NCBI GenBank assembly: GCA_013400975.1 | Contig: WBMZ01008944.1 | Span: forward strand, 1-64,000 | Direction: 5' to 3' | Source of the DNA: Atrichornis clamosus | Taxonomy: Eukaryota; Chordata; Aves; Passeriformes; Menuridae | Length of the DNA stretch: 64,000 nt | Position numbers and translations under genes: made by a program | The notes under the pieces: model-generated | Told to the model about the DNA's origin: nothing | Databases searched by the model: none | What the model saw: only the letters and a program-made list of their open reading frames with translations | In this document: piece after piece, positions 39,568 through 53,083 of the stretch | Layout: every line of letters begins with the position of its first letter | How positions within the stretch are numbered: the first letter of the stretch is position 1

Positions 39568-41756
39568 CAGTTATGTCATTTGCTTTCAAAGGGCTTGTGA
39601 ATCTTCTTCCCTCCTAGCAGGAAGTGCAGATGTACAAATACCTGAGGATGATAGGTTTTGACAGAATTCCTCTTGTAAGTAAAGACCTATCCATGTTTCC
39701 AAAGAGCAACAAACAACACACAGATCAAGGTGTTATTTGCTCATAATAAAAATAACAAAAAAACCTGCTCAGCCCCCTTGGAAAATGATTTTGCTCAGAG
39801 AACAATGTATTTTCATGGAAAAGTTTTATTTGCTAGGCACTTCACTACAATTACTTGACCATGTACAGTCTGTCTGCGTTGTTCTGAAAATTGATACTTT
39901 CCATAATGGTGTCTCATTACGAGTGATTCATTGGAGAGGTGCTACTGTGATAATTAGTGTTTTATGGGTGAATGGGCCACATACTCTTTAAGTAGCCCAC
40001 TTCCCTAACAAAGATTTATTTAAGTGGCTGGTTTCTGATAGTCATGTAAATAAATACATGGTAATGGAATACAGCGACAGCGCTTCTCTTGGCAGGTTTC
40101 TGTGTCTTCCCGTAAAGCGGCTGAAGAACTAAATCTACATATACAAATCCATAATGGTTAGGGGCTCTTATGTGTTTTCACAGGAGCAGTTTTGACTGAA
40201 TGCACAAAAAGATGCAAATTTCTCATCTCCTTCAGTCTTTACCTCCCGGGCTGGCTTCAAAGCTCAGATATTTGGAGAGGCTGATGTTGGATGAATGAGC
40301 ACCAGGATGCATCTGTTGACAGCCTACTGCTGTTTCAGAGGCTGGCTTCCCTGTCCCACCCCATTAACACACTTTAATGTGTAAGCCTGGGAAGATGCTA
40401 TGCAAATTGCTTTGAGAAACGCCCCACCAAAACAATTCTGTGTGGTCAATAAAGGCAGGAATTTTAACCCTGGCTGTTTTGTGCAGCACATCCTGTCCCA
40501 GCTGCTTCTGCTCCAGCGGCTAAGGTCACCAGCCCTAACTACAGCTTTGCTGGAAGTTACTACCCCCCAAATTTACCAGCTGAGCTACCCATGTGAAAAT
40601 GAGCCAGAAATGGTACCTCTGTGCTAAGTCAGCACTTGAGGCTGACAGGGGTTAGGGGGTGTGCACCAGAGCAGAGAGCTGGCAGGTCCAAGGGCAGCCA
40701 AAGCTGGGAATCTTCTTTGTGAAGAACTGCTGCAGGGAGGAAAAAATAGAAATAAAAATTAAAATTAAAAATCAGCTCAACCAGCAGTTTGGCAGGTTTT
40801 GCTTCCCTGGCCTGAGCGCTGCTCCTTGGGAGCTCCCTTGGGTCCCTGCAAAACCTGCCTGAGGGCTCATGGGACAGGGTGCAGTGAGTGAAGCTGGCAC
40901 AGTTCTTCCACTCTGTCACTCCCTGATCACCGTGAGACAGCCAAAGTAAGGGCTCATAAGCAGTCCTCGTTCAATCAGCTCCAGAAAAAAAAATGCAAAT
41001 AAACTCAACAACAACAAAAAAAACCCCAGAATTTTTCTGGTGCAATTATGGTGCCTATAAGCGAAACTTCAGCTTCAGACTCACAGTTTATATTGCTTCT
41101 GGAAACTCTCGAGACATGAATAATTTCATTGGGCAAAATCCTAGCCCCACAAAAGTAATTAGCAAAACTCCTTGCCATTTCAATGAGCAGAATTTTGTGC
41201 ACCATGAGCAGTTTTTGCTTAAATCCAGAATTCAAGCATGAATATATAAAATTAAAACAGATTATTATAGCTGTAATAAAAATATATATATCTGCATTCA
41301 TATGCTTAGAAAAAGGAAATAAAGGAAGGATATTTGCTAATGGAATACATAACAGTTTACATCTGCTAGTATTGTTGCAGGGAATTAGACCAGATGTTGA
41401 AAGTCTGTCATCTTTTATTTTGAAAGATATTCTTTCAGTGTATATTATCTGGTGTGTCAATTAAAATATGTTTGAGAGTAAATTTCTTCCTTAGCATTAC
41501 AAACTTACTGTGACAGGGTGGCTGAGTCATGCTTGTCTGAATCACTTCAGATAGTCTGTGTCCCTTCAGCCAGCCTTAATTCCCCGTGGACATGAAGAGA
41601 GCCAGGTCCTTGGTCGTGCCAGCTGTGAGGGCATGATACGGCTTTCAAAAGCTGGCAGGCAGAGCAGGATGTCCTTCCCCTTAGTTTGTCACAAACCTGT
41701 GTTCTCCTCAGGGACAAAAAGCTGTTTCTTCTTGAGGTAAGAATGGTAGTGGGCTC

Positions 41757-41820
41757 TTTTCATTGATTTTCATTTTCATTTCCATTTCATTTCCATTTCA
41801 TTTCATTTCATTTTCTTTTA
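41757..41820. repeat. Imperfect TTTCA/TTTCC pentamer repeat
   Basis: About twelve units built on TTTCA, CATTT and CATTTC with interspersed TTTCC and TTTTCA variants, ending in TTTTCTTTTA. This is a polypyrimidine-rich simple repeat. Confidence 0.9.
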
Positions 41821-44309
41821 AAGCCTAAGTTACCTGGTGAATGTGCCATGCCCTCTTGACTAGATGGAGGAACAGGGAGCAAAGCAAGAGACTACCTATT
41901 TAAAGAAAGGTTAGATGTTAGTGCCCTGCACCTCAGCTCCCCACAAGATACCTGCATATCTTTGAGAATTTCAAGCAGCAGGACTCTACACAGCCCATGG
42001 CTCACTTGTTTCTCCAGAAGTCTCAATACTTTAAATAGTACCTGCTTGTAAAAAACCACCCTGCTGTAACTGTGCTGTTTGAGTAACAAACGGATAAATC
42101 TCACAGAAATTTGAAGAGAGGTGCTGACGCAAACACAGATTATTGTTACACAGATCTCAAGGTAGAAGCACGTGCACACAGACGCACACAAGGCAGGCAG
42201 CAGAGCAAGGTCACTTCTTGCATATTACTTCCCAGGTGCCAAGAACAACTTTATGCCTTTCAGTAGCTTTTTCCACTATTTTTCTCATCACTTAACAGGG
42301 GAAGAAAGTGGCATTTAAGAGCTGGAAGGAGGGTGACCGCCCTGACCACAAGTGTCTGCAAAATTCTGGATGTCTAAGCCCATGCGTGGGTGCTGGCAGA
42401 GGCTGGGTCACTCCAGCAGAGCTGGCTGCCCTTCTTCCAGGATCACCCACCACTGCCCTCAGCCCCTTTGGGTCTGCTGCATGGGAGCTGCTACACAGAG
42501 ATACCTGGCTCAGCTCTCCTTCAGCCGCTGGTAATGAGGCCTGATAATCTCTCCCGACAGCCCCTACCTCAGCAAGGGAGGCTTGTATTACATCTAACCT
42601 CACCATCTTTGTTGAAACTTTGGCTCAGTCGTAGTTGTCTCCTCTGTGAGAGGCGTGACGGACAGATTAGCTGTCTCTCCTAAGGATAACTGAACCCGTG
42701 TCTTTCAGACTTGGTTAACAGATCATGCTTTTTTGGCTCTGCCTTTTCCAGTGGTCTCTTCCGAGTTGTCCCCAGAAGGGCCTCACTTTTCATTAAGTGC
42801 AGTACCCTAAACCTGACATAACCTTCCAGCTGTTGGTTTCAGACCATGGCAGGGCTGAACAGAGCTAAAGCATTGCTTTACATGTTCTTATGCACATGGA
42901 GGAATATGAAGTTTATCTTTTTTATTACAGCATGACACAGTAGACTCACGTTCAACATCCAGTCCACTAGAGTATATAGGGTTTTTAATAGATTTATTTA
43001 TTTGCAGAGCCGATCCCTCTCTGGCATTAGCCGTTAGCACTTTGGACACTTCCCTGTTAAATAGGGTATTTTTTTATTTTTCTTTTTTTTAGGGGGTTAT
43101 ATCTTAAATACATCAAGTCTTTTGAAGCCTGCCCGCAGCAGCACAGAAGGTGTCTGCCTCTTGTTGGTGTCTCTAAGTGTTCAGGCTCATTCTCAAGTCC
43201 ATCCTCGGCACCTTTGGCTGCACTGCTGAAGACACGGAGCAATCACAGGGCCACAGCAGCCTCCTGCCGAGCCCTTCTTGATCAAAACTTCTATTTTGGT
43301 AATGAGTTAATCACCGTTACTCTCTGAGTAATGCTCTCCAGCCTGTTTTGTGCCCACCACGCACTAGATCTGTCTAGACCACACACTTGCTGCACTTGCC
43401 TGTGAGCGCTCTGCGGGAGGTGCCGTGACCAGACACGCATTTGCTTCTGTCAGCGAGATCTGTCACCCTGTCACATAAGGAAATAACACTGGCTTGACAA
43501 GTCTACGTTGGCAGCTTCTCCTTCCCTGCTCCCTTTCAGGTGTCAGATTATTTGTTTCAGTATTTTTTGCAGGAACCAGTGTTGCACTGATGGGGGTACG
43601 CTTCCTCAGAGGCCCCTGCCCTTGCCCTCAATGACAGGCACCCTCCTCTCCTGTTACACTCCTTCAGAAGATGTAGCAGAGGCTCAGCATCTGTGAATTC
43701 TTACAGAAAATCCCCAATAGCTCTGAAATTTTAGCACAGTCCCCTCCCTCTCCCCCTCAGTTCTTTTGAGCATCTTTTAAGATTTAGATTATGAGGTCTA
43801 GACGAACTTGAAAGCACCATATTTATTTGGAAAGTACGTATTAACCTGGTGCTTTGAACTTGGTTGGAGGGCTTGTTTGTTTTCAGTGTTATATTAGTTA
43901 CATAAATCTCTTTTTTATGTTTCTGCATGAAAACTTTGCTGTCGACCAAGACTGTATACAAAGACTGAGTCACTTCCTTTGAGGCATACTATGTTAAAAC
44001 ATGGGATGAGTGTCTGAGATCTCCATTTTGTGGTTAAAAGCTAAAATAAAGAAATCTTCCAAGAGCAGCTGGCAGAAAATATTTGTAATGAGAGCTGCCA
44101 ACTACTAGAGGAAAGTGCCTTATTTATACAGGGGCACCACTGAGACAGACTGAAGAGACAGACTGTGTTGGATTTAGAAAATGAAAATCACCCAAGTGGA
44201 CAAGGCTGTAAAAACTATACAATATAAAAAATGAATCTTGCAATGCAGCAGCACCTGCATCTGGCAATCTCATTCATGCCTTCTGCAGGAGAAAAACATT
44301 CTTGCTTTA

Positions 44310-44520
44310 TCAAATAAACCCCATAATTACATTGCTTAAGTAGGATATTAAGTGGCATCATATTAAGCCATTACATGACCCTTGTCATCATCAGCCCTGT
44401 CAGGCAGTGAGGAGAGCTGTTGCTCCCTGCTGATTTCTCTGGGTATCTATTCAAACACACTGCGGTAATTAGAAACATCTAAATAAAGCCCTGCCCAAGG
44501 ATTACAAGGGCTGAATGGAA
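44310..44520. promoter_or_regulatory. Candidate conserved non-coding element
   Basis: No repeats and no ORF. It has an ordered mix of homeodomain-type and other motifs (ATAATTACATTGCTTAAG, CATATTAAGCCATTACATGA, CGGTAATTAG). The composition differs from the surrounding drifted sequence. This is only a visual judgement. Confidence 0.2.
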
Positions 44521-45789
44521 GAAACATTTTTTCTGGAGGTTACAATGCCCTTACCTGCCGTTGTTGTGTGTGCACACACATCCTTGCCAATGTCCCTCAT
44601 TTGATATAATCCAAAGCTCTATGAGGTAGGAAAGCAAAGAGGTTCAAAGGCGGCCTCCTTTTCCTCCTCTGATTGATAGAGCCTCTGCTATTGGCAATGA
44701 GGATCTTTCCACAGGGCTTGAAAGCCAAATGTGCTAATTCCCCCTGCTTTACTCCTTTATGCCTTTCTCTGAAGGGAAACCTGCAGGTTTCAGATGCCAG
44801 CTTCATTCTAGGCATCCTTCCTAATTACCTGAACTGCCATTGTTAAATGTAGCACACATATTGATCACTATCATGAATGTTGCCTTTCTAATATTTAGTG
44901 ACTGTGAATCAAACTGTGTCACAGATGTGGATTTCAATCACAAGGTATATCTGAGTGCATCCCACAGATTCCCCTTCCTTATAGTAACTAGATCTGAATC
45001 CAGAAAAAAAAGTCACTCAAGTTCCTGTTCTTTAGTTATCCTCTAAGTTAATAGGATTAGCTTGGGAACACTACTGGGTACCTAGTCCTAGGAAAAATTT
45101 GAGCTTCTGGTGGGAGAAACCCCTTGCTGATCATGAAAGGTATTTGGGAACATGCTTCTAGACTGGAATGCCTCCAAGATTTAGGAAGCAGATGGCCTAG
45201 AAAGGTCTACTTTCATTTTTCAAAGCACCAATTTCAACATTTGCCTTTCACTTAATTGTGTTTCAAGAGAACATTTCTTCACTTCGCACAGGAAAACCAC
45301 CACAAAGGATTCCCAGCTCTGTGCTGTGCTACCATCCCTGCTTCTCCCTCACTCGCAGGATTTACCTCTCCAATGCCTGGACTCAGATGCTGCTGTGCTT
45401 TTCATCAACTGCAAAAATTGTTCCCAAGCAAGCTCACAAACTAGCTGCACTTCATGCCACTTATTACACAGTTTGTAATAATGCTTTATGGAAAGGAAAA
45501 AGTCAGATATATCAATAGTCTTTGTCAAAAGGTGGGTTTAAAAATTCTAAGATACTTGAGGAGAAATTGAAGCTGTCCACTTCAATCACAAAGGCAGCCT
45601 TATATTTCACAGCCAAGGGCCAAAGTATCACAGGCTGAGACATGACAATAATGCAAATTATTTGGCCTGAATTATTTGACACAGTCATGTGTAAAGGTCT
45701 GAGAATTATTTTGGTCTATTTAATTCATTGCCTGTTAACAATCTATTCCCTTCTTTCTCTCTTTCATGACTGTGTTGTATCCCAGGTTG

Positions 45790-46586
45790 AGAGGATCCAG
45801 TTCTAGCCACGAGATGCCATATAATGCCAAGTCCTGCACTTAGGTCACAATAACCCCATGCAGCACTACAGGCTAGGGCAAGAGTTGCTGGAAAGATGCC
45901 CTGTGGAATAACACCATGGGGTGCTGGTCAACAGTGGCTGAACATGAGCCAGTGTGTGCCCAGGTGGCCAGGAAGACCAGTGGCATCTTGGCCTGTGTTA
46001 GAAATAGTGTGTCCAGCAGGGGCAGGGCAGTGGCTGTGCCCCTGTACTCGGCACTGGTGAGACTGAACCTTGAATCTTGTGTTCATCTTTGGGCCCCTCA
46101 ATTCAAGCAGGACATTGAGGTGCTGGAGTGTGTCCAGAGAAGGACGACAGAGCTGCTGAGGGGTCTGGAGCACAAGTCCTGTGAAAAGCAGCTGAGGGAG
46201 CTGGGGTTGTTTAGCCTGGAGAAAAGGAGGCTCAGGGGAGACATTGCTCTCTACAACCACCTGAAAGGAGTTTGTGGTGAGGTGGGCATCAGCCTCTTCT
46301 CCCAAGTAACAAGCGACAGGACAAGAGGAAACAACCTCAAGTTGTGCCAGTCAGGGTTTATATTGGATATTAGCAAAAAAATTCTTCACCAAAAGGGTTG
46401 CCAGACATTGGAACAGGGTGCTTAGGGAAGTGGTGGAGTCACCATCCCTTGAAGTGTTCAAAATACGTGTGGATGTGGCACTCAGGGACATGGCTTAATA
46501 GTGAACCTGGTAGTGAAAGGAGCATGGTTTGATTTGATGAACTTAAAGGTCTTTTCCAACCTTAACAATTCTATGATTCTATGATA
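45790..46586 (+). mobile_element. CR1 LINE 3' fragment, plus orientation
   Basis: This is the 3' part of a CR1 element. The frame 45916-46425 encodes the C-terminal region that follows the reverse transcriptase, with [28 protein letters not shown] and [10 protein letters not shown] blocks. These match the CR1 copy at 25.4-26.1 kb closely, in the opposite orientation. The frame breaks before the usual C-terminus, near 46425. The 3' end is clear: TTCCAACC, then AATTCTATGATTCTATGAT ending near 46586, the diagnostic CR1 octamer repeat. The left boundary (about 45790-45825) is approximate. It has no functional coding capacity. Confidence 0.95.
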
Positions 46587-49092
46587 TGAAAAACTACAAC
46601 ATTTGGCCAATATTTCCCCCAGCATACAGAGCACATCTTTTGTGATCAAGAAGGGCCCCATAACGCTAAGACTTCCCAGTTCCCAAACATGTAATTTATT
46701 CATGTGATTGCCTAGATAGGTGCACAATTGCACACTCCCAATCAGCTGGGGTGGGGAGGGAAGGGGTGAACAATAGGTTATCTGGTAATCCTCTGGCCTT
46801 TTTAGACCAGAATAGCTCTTCCAAAACAAACATGCTGCAATAGCAGCTCTAGAATGGCTCACAAGGTGGCTTTGCTTTCCTGAAAAAGATTATTTCTCAT
46901 GAATAATCATTGCCTGCTGGAAATACAGTGGCTTTTCTTCAACTAGCGTGACCTAGTGAGAACTACTCCCAAGCAACTACTGGGAGATGATGTATTCTGT
47001 AGCAGTTATTATAGCAAATTTGCTCAGGTAGAGAAGGTCAGGTGAGGTGTTGACTAGAAATGCTCTTGGGCCAACTTACCCAGAGGTTAAGGCGCAATAA
47101 GGAGCAGGAGATTTTACCTAAGCACATTTCACAGGCTCAAAATTGATGCTGAAAAAAAAGCCAAGTCTATTTTTGTCTCTTGTCATCTGTGCCTCAATCA
47201 CAGTATAGAATTACTCTGGTCCAGCGACTGCCTGCCCGGAGAAGGGCGCATATTCATTCCACCTCCAGGGTTTCCATTAACACAGCAGTTACACTGTCAT
47301 TTGGGCAGAAGGCCCGAGTCAAAGCACTGCTTCATTTGATCTGCATCTGTCCTAAAGTAATATCCCTCTGCCCTTTCCATCCTGTTTCCCTCCGAGGAAG
47401 CAGACTGCTGTTTTTGTGAGGAATGACTGTCTCCATTGGACAGCCGAATACTTTGGAGCAATCACGCTAAGTAGGCAGCACTGCTGCTATGAATTACTGT
47501 CTACAGCACATTATGGTAACCTCCCTACTTTCTTTTTCCATTTCATTTGAGGACCTAGAAAGGAAAGGCACCTTTGTCTGCATGGTAATCATTCAAATAT
47601 GATGCTTTTCAGCGATTCTTTCAAGGTAACAGAAAGCAATTTTGTCGAAAAAGAAGAATGTTCAAATAACATGGATCCTACTCTCCCCTTATGTTTGGCA
47701 TGGTGGAATTTATAGGCAGGCCTTGTATTTCTATGGGATTGAAAATTTGGCATTCCAGAGGTCCCAATTCAAAATTATCCCTTTTTTTACCACCAAATTT
47801 TACTGTCATGATATCAGGTTACTATTTCATATAACTTAAAGAAATTTATGGATCTGATATTGTAATGGATGCTTTTACTTCTACTGGCAATTTCACACAT
47901 TTTCCCCAGTCTGCATGTCTTTTGAGATAAGAAAAGGCCCCAGCTAGAACAGGAACCTGTAACACAGGAAGATTGCCATCCTCTACCAACCTAACACAAA
48001 ATTTTGAGGCTTATTTATTTATGGTTTTTGTGGTAGTACCCTGGAAACCATGAACCAAACCATGTACACATCCCTGTAAATCCTTCTAATGAAAACATCT
48101 TGATTTGCAAAGGTAATTCTTTGAAAAGGAAAATGTTGAATAGTCATGGTATCTTTACAATCTAGGATTCTTAGGACTAATTTAGGAATGACAAACTGTT
48201 ATCTCAGTGATTTCATTCTGTAAGATAGATGAGAGAGATATTATTGGGGAATATTTATTCTGAACGACCTTAGGGTTTCCTCCAAGGGAGAAAGGATGCT
48301 CAGCTCTTAAGTGTCAAGTTCTATTTAGCTATTTCTAATGATAACAGTGACCTCTTGTGGATATTTCTAAAATCTTTTCTAATTCAAGTTATTTTAACCT
48401 GGTGGTAGCTTTGGATCTGATTTTTGGCATTTCTAATACATTAGTTTCTGTTAATAAAAGAAGAAAAGATTTCTCCCTTGGCCTTGGCCTATTACTAGGC
48501 CCCTAATTTCAATGTACCAGATCTCTAAGTTAGAAAGGAAAATAGTACATTTATTGAAGAGGAAGAGAGTTGTTTTAAAAAAGAAATGGATTGGCTTCAG
48601 ATTTACTAATTAAGCATGCTATTCTATCTAGAAGTCATGGACAGATTTTCGTATTTCCGATTAAAGCTATTACATCTGTTTGAGCAAAACCAGCTTGCTT
48701 GTGTTTCCTTAATTAAAAATTCCACTGACCATTAAATTGGTTTCTAATGAGTCAGTAATAACTGCACCTGGACTAACAAATCTGTCTTTTGACTTCAGAC
48801 ACGTAAAGTATCTTTGAACTGGTGTCACAGGACGTTATGTACTGTACCTCACTTTTTGGTTTCCAGCTGCATGTCATGCCGCCTTACACTTGTGTTTAGC
48901 CCTCATGCTGTGGCTTCTCAGAGTCAGAGGCCGAGACCTGGTCTGCAGTTAGCATTCATCAGTGTTTGAACCTGGGAGCCTGAGGTTTATACCAAAGCAG
49001 CTGAGTCTCATCTACAGTCTGCTAACGGCACTGGTAGGTTTTAGCAGAAAGACTGGATGAATAAACACAGGACATGAGTATCTCTTTCATTG
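46587..49092. other. Gene-free segment between two CR1 copies
   Basis: No repeat or gene is recognised. 47180-47500 has a few CpGs and a non-drifted look, but there is no specific motif to report. Confidence 0.6.
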
Positions 49093-49512
49093 AAACACGG
49101 AATGATTTAGGTTGGAAGGGACCTTAAAGATCACCGAGTTCCAACCCCTCTGCCGTGGGCAGGGACACCGCCCACTAGACCAGGTTGCTCAAAGCCCCAT
49201 CCAACCTGGCCTTGAACACTTCAGGGATGGGGCATCCACTTCTCTGGGCAACTTATTCCAGTGTCTCACCACTCTCACAGCAAAGAAATTCTTCCTAATA
49301 TCTAATCTAAATGCACTCTAAGTTTGAAGTCATTCCCACCTGTCCTGTCACTACATGCCCTTGTAAAAAGTCCCTCTCCAAGTCTCTTGTAGGCTCCTTC
49401 AGGTACTGGAAAACTGCAACTAGGTCATCCCAAAGCCTCTTCTTTTCCAGGCTGGACAAACCCAATTCTCTCAGCCTGTCTTCAAAGGAGAGGTGTGCCA
49501 TCCCTCAAGCTG
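49093..49512 (-). mobile_element. CR1 LINE 3' fragment of a second subfamily
   Basis: The plus strand begins with the reverse complement of a CR1 3' end (GGTTGGAAGGGACC followed by CCAACCCC). It continues through the conserved C-terminal codons. On the minus strand 49307-49501 encodes [18 protein letters not shown], the same block as SLEKRR in the other copies. The wording of the 3' UTR differs from the copies at 25.4 and 45.8 kb, so this is another CR1 subfamily. It is truncated at the 5' end and has stops. There is no intact octamer tail; only a degenerate AACACGGAAT remains at the left end. Confidence 0.92.
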
Positions 49513-52500
49513 AAAAGGAATCATGAGGGTGCAGATGGGAAAAAATACCTAGTGTTTTTCCCAAGGGCTAGTCCTGGAAGAAGTCCCTCCTGTTTAATAA
49601 CTCCTGAGGTTTACATAACCATGGAAGTGTTACAAACCTGAAAGACAGCAGCACAGAGGAGGACAAGGATAATGTGCCTGAAGACCTACAGGACTGAATT
49701 GAATGGAAAGGAAACTCAATCATGCAAAATACATTTTGGAAGTAGCAATGAAAAGAGTGAAGGAAAGAGTGAACTTATGATGATCCATCAATGCCACTGG
49801 GATCCATCAAGGGGAAGATTCAGTCTTGAGGAAGATGTGTCCCGTTCAAGTGGGGAAATACTGGAATATATTACAGTGTGCATTTCTAGGCATGTATATT
49901 AAAGACACAGGAACTTGAAAGAGGATGTCATGCAGAGATGGGCTACTTTGACCATCAGGGAAGACAAGAAAGCTATCGTGCTCCTGCCAGTAAAAGGAGG
50001 GCTGAAGAAAATTGATTACTCTGCACAGATCAAGTTGGGCTGGAGGACATGGAAGGGGAAATCTGCAGAGCCACTGAGCCTAGAAGCTTTGGCAGTCTTT
50101 GCTTTGACCAGTCAGTGTCTGCAGTAGGTGAAGGATTGAAGTCCCACCATCATGTGAGGAGCCTGAAGGGACAGCAAAGAGAATGATGTGTAGCAAAAGG
50201 AAGAATGAACACCCCTTCCATATATGTCATGGGATAGACATAAGCAACAATTTACATTTATGTAAAAAAGCAATCTGTTTCATGATGAGCAAATAAAAAG
50301 GAGCACACACTTGGCTGAAAGGAGCAGTCATTGGAAGTGTGAACCAGGGTTTGTTAATGGACTTTTTACATATGCTGTCAATAGCAGGTATTAGCACTGG
50401 CTGAACGATGCCAATAATTTACACAATAATCTCATATTCGGAGGACTTATAGCAGAGGATAGAAGACACAGCAAGTTTTGCAAAGTGACACTGTAGTTGC
50501 TTTCTTTATCCAGGGACCATTTATTAACACAAGTAATATCATCACCTCTCCCAGCTCCCCCTGCAAACTATGTCATACTTTAAAAAGAAAAGAGGGGGGA
50601 AAAAAAGCAGAAGATAAGCTTCCTGACATCGACTGTTCCCTGTACTTCTTTTCAGGACCCTGTGAAACTTGGCTGGTAACAAATTTTTCCTTTTCTTTAC
50701 TTATACAGTTAATTCATAGTGAAAATACCACATATATAGAAATGCATATTCAGTAAAGCAGATAGCTGATAAAAAGCCTAACCACAACATACTCATATTA
50801 TTTTTTGTACACATTGTACTGAGCACTGTGAAACTGGGACACACAGTACTTAGAGCATTACACTACACCAGGAAACCATATTCCATTACCATTTCACATG
50901 GGGAAGGAAGGGAAAAAACCCCACTGTTCATTTTGCTTGTTTTTCTTTTTCTGTAATTACTTTTTGAGATTCATCACTTAATGATTTCAAAATTTCCATA
51001 GGTCTCAAAACCTCTCTCTCAAGTTTCAGAAACAGCAGCATGGCAGCAGTACAGCCATGGGGATCAGCATTTCACCTAGGCAGTGTCACTGTGCTCACAG
51101 GTTTTGACTGAGCTCTCTTGTCATTAATCCAAGACTCTGGCCTTCAGATGTTTAATTACCTTTCTTTGAAGTGATGCATGGTCATTTACAGTAGTGCAAT
51201 TGTCCTCCTGGCCAGCGTCTGAGCCATGGAATTCTCCTTGAGAACAGAGAAGCTGAGGCACAGCATCTCTGTGATTCCTGGGTAAACTGCTCCACCAGCA
51301 CCAGGGTGCTGCACCCTAGGCACCCCTCATTTGTCAGAGAACCACCGTGTCCCACAGCTCAGCAAAAGGGTAAGGAAAAAACCATGGTAGTCTGGGCAAG
51401 GGGGCAGCAGGGGTACACCGTCAGGATCACCAGGTTCCTGCCTGGGAGCCTACAAAAATAAAAGCAGCGCTGACTCACTCACAAGTCCAGAGGCCAAATA
51501 CAGCTCTGGTCACACTGGGCCAGAGCGACAGCCAGACCCTTGCAGTGTACTGTAGGATTAGTCATGGTCTGAGGGAACAAGACAACACAGCACACTTAAT
51601 ACTAAAACAAGTTGTTCCCAGGGCTCTCAGAAACATCCCAGCCTCATTTACTCAATATTTGTTTATTCTACTGGATCAATAATCTCTAAAAATGCAGATT
51701 TTTTCCTTAGCAGGAACAGGAATTTGGATTAGTGTCTCTCTCCTCTGCTTGGCCACCAATTTTCATTAAAGTTACAAGAACTAAGACTACTCTCTCGCTG
51801 CAAAATCTTGCTGAAACCATCAAGCAGCTTAAAATTTTGTGGTGGGAAGGACTGTTCCTCCAGCCACGAGACCTTACGGAGTCCCACTGTTGTTGTCCCT
51901 GCTGGCAGCAGCACTTGGAGCTCTCTAGAAAGATGGGAAGGATTACTTCATGTTTTACATGCTTGGGGTATATTTTAACCACAACAATAAGTAGTGGTTG
52001 CAACATAACACTGCCTCTGTCAGTGGTTGTCATGGTTCAGTCTGAAGGGGCAGGATAATGTATTTGCCTCCCAGTAGCTGTAGGAAGCTGGTTTCAGTCA
52101 TCTGGTACTGGGTGCTTACTGGTGTGGCTAAAAGCAGAGGCACAGCCTTGTAGCCAGGCAGAGTTTTCTATCTAAAAATTTAGCAGGACAAATGAAGCAT
52201 TAAAAGGAGACTCAGTGCCTCTTTCCAGAAGCAATCAGGAGACAAGTTTCTCTGTTGGCTGCTGGATGTGTGGATGCAGACAGATTCACAGGGCTTTCCC
52301 TAAGCTTCTTCTGGGAACTCTAAGGGAACTCCTGGCTCCAAGGAGAAGAGAGATTAATTTTCCAAAGTACAAATATTATACTAAAACTCCCATAGGGATG
52401 AAGAACATACAGGCAATAATTGTCTGCACAAATGTGCCTAGGAAAAATACTTATATCTGTACAGCCCTTGAAGGCATAAAGTTATTGGCAAGAACGTAGT

Positions 52501-52769
52501 CAGTGGGACACACCATGGCATGGAGGATTGCGGTAGGGCCCTTCTCTGTGGTGCCTGGAAGTGGCTCCAGGTTAGGGTCAGGGTGAAGCCCGTGGGCTGG
52601 CTCAGTGCAGCACAGTAGGCTGCCCTTCTGCCTGAACAAGAGCCAAGAGGTAAGGGGAGGTGAGAGACGATAGGGTGACAAGTCACCTGGTGTTCCTGTT
52701 AGATGTTATGCAATGAGGGGAGCTGGGTAAGCAGCGGTAACCAAAATAAAGGTTTAATGTGCTGGCTGT
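49513..52769. other. Gene-free segment between CR1 and the solo LTR
   Basis: Purine-rich DNA at 49620-50250, then ordinary sequence. No coding family is recognised in the ORFs at 49672-50127 or 51707-52058. Confidence 0.6.
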
Positions 52770-52891
52770 TGTCATGGCTCAACCCCAGATGGCAACTAAG
52801 AACCAGGCAGTCACTGGCCTCTCCCTGGTGGGATGGGGGTGAGAATCAGGAGGGTAAAAGTGAGAAACCTTGCGAGTTCAGATAAAGACAG

Positions 52892-52897
52892 TTTAAT
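52892..52897 (-). terminator. LTR poly(A) signal ATTAAA
   Basis: TTTAAT on the plus strand reads ATTAAA on the minus strand. It lies downstream of the LTR TATA box, as expected for the R region. Confidence 0.55.
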
Positions 52898-53077
52898 AGG
52901 GAAAGAAAAAGCCAGGCACGGCAGCAATCTGAAACAAGGAGTTCATTCACCCCTGTCATGGACAAACAGGTGTTCAGTCAGCTCCAGGAAAGCAAGGCCC
53001 CATCACACACAGTGACAACTTGGGAAGACAAAGAGCATCACTCTGAACGGCTCCCCCTTTCTCCTTCTTCCTCCAGC

Positions 53078-53083
53078 TTTATA
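53078..53083 (-). promoter_or_regulatory. LTR TATA box
   Basis: The plus strand reads TTTATA, giving TATAAA on the minus strand within GCATATAAAGC. This is the conserved core promoter position of this LTR family. It points leftward, away from LONRF2, and whether it is active is unknown. Confidence 0.6.

Larger units (their letters stand above)
39568..45789. other. Gene-free segment
   Basis: Ordinary DNA with the pentamer repeat at 41757-41820 and the candidate regulatory stretch at 44310-44520. No exon is recognisable. Confidence 0.6.

Noticed and set aside
45928..46305. Minus-strand open frame across the 45.8 kb CR1 copy
   Set aside because: Antisense shadow of the plus-strand CR1 coding region.
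52028..52200. Second LTR beginning TGTCATGGTTCAG
   Set aside because: Only the first dozen bases resemble the end of the LTR at 52770. The following sequence does not match.
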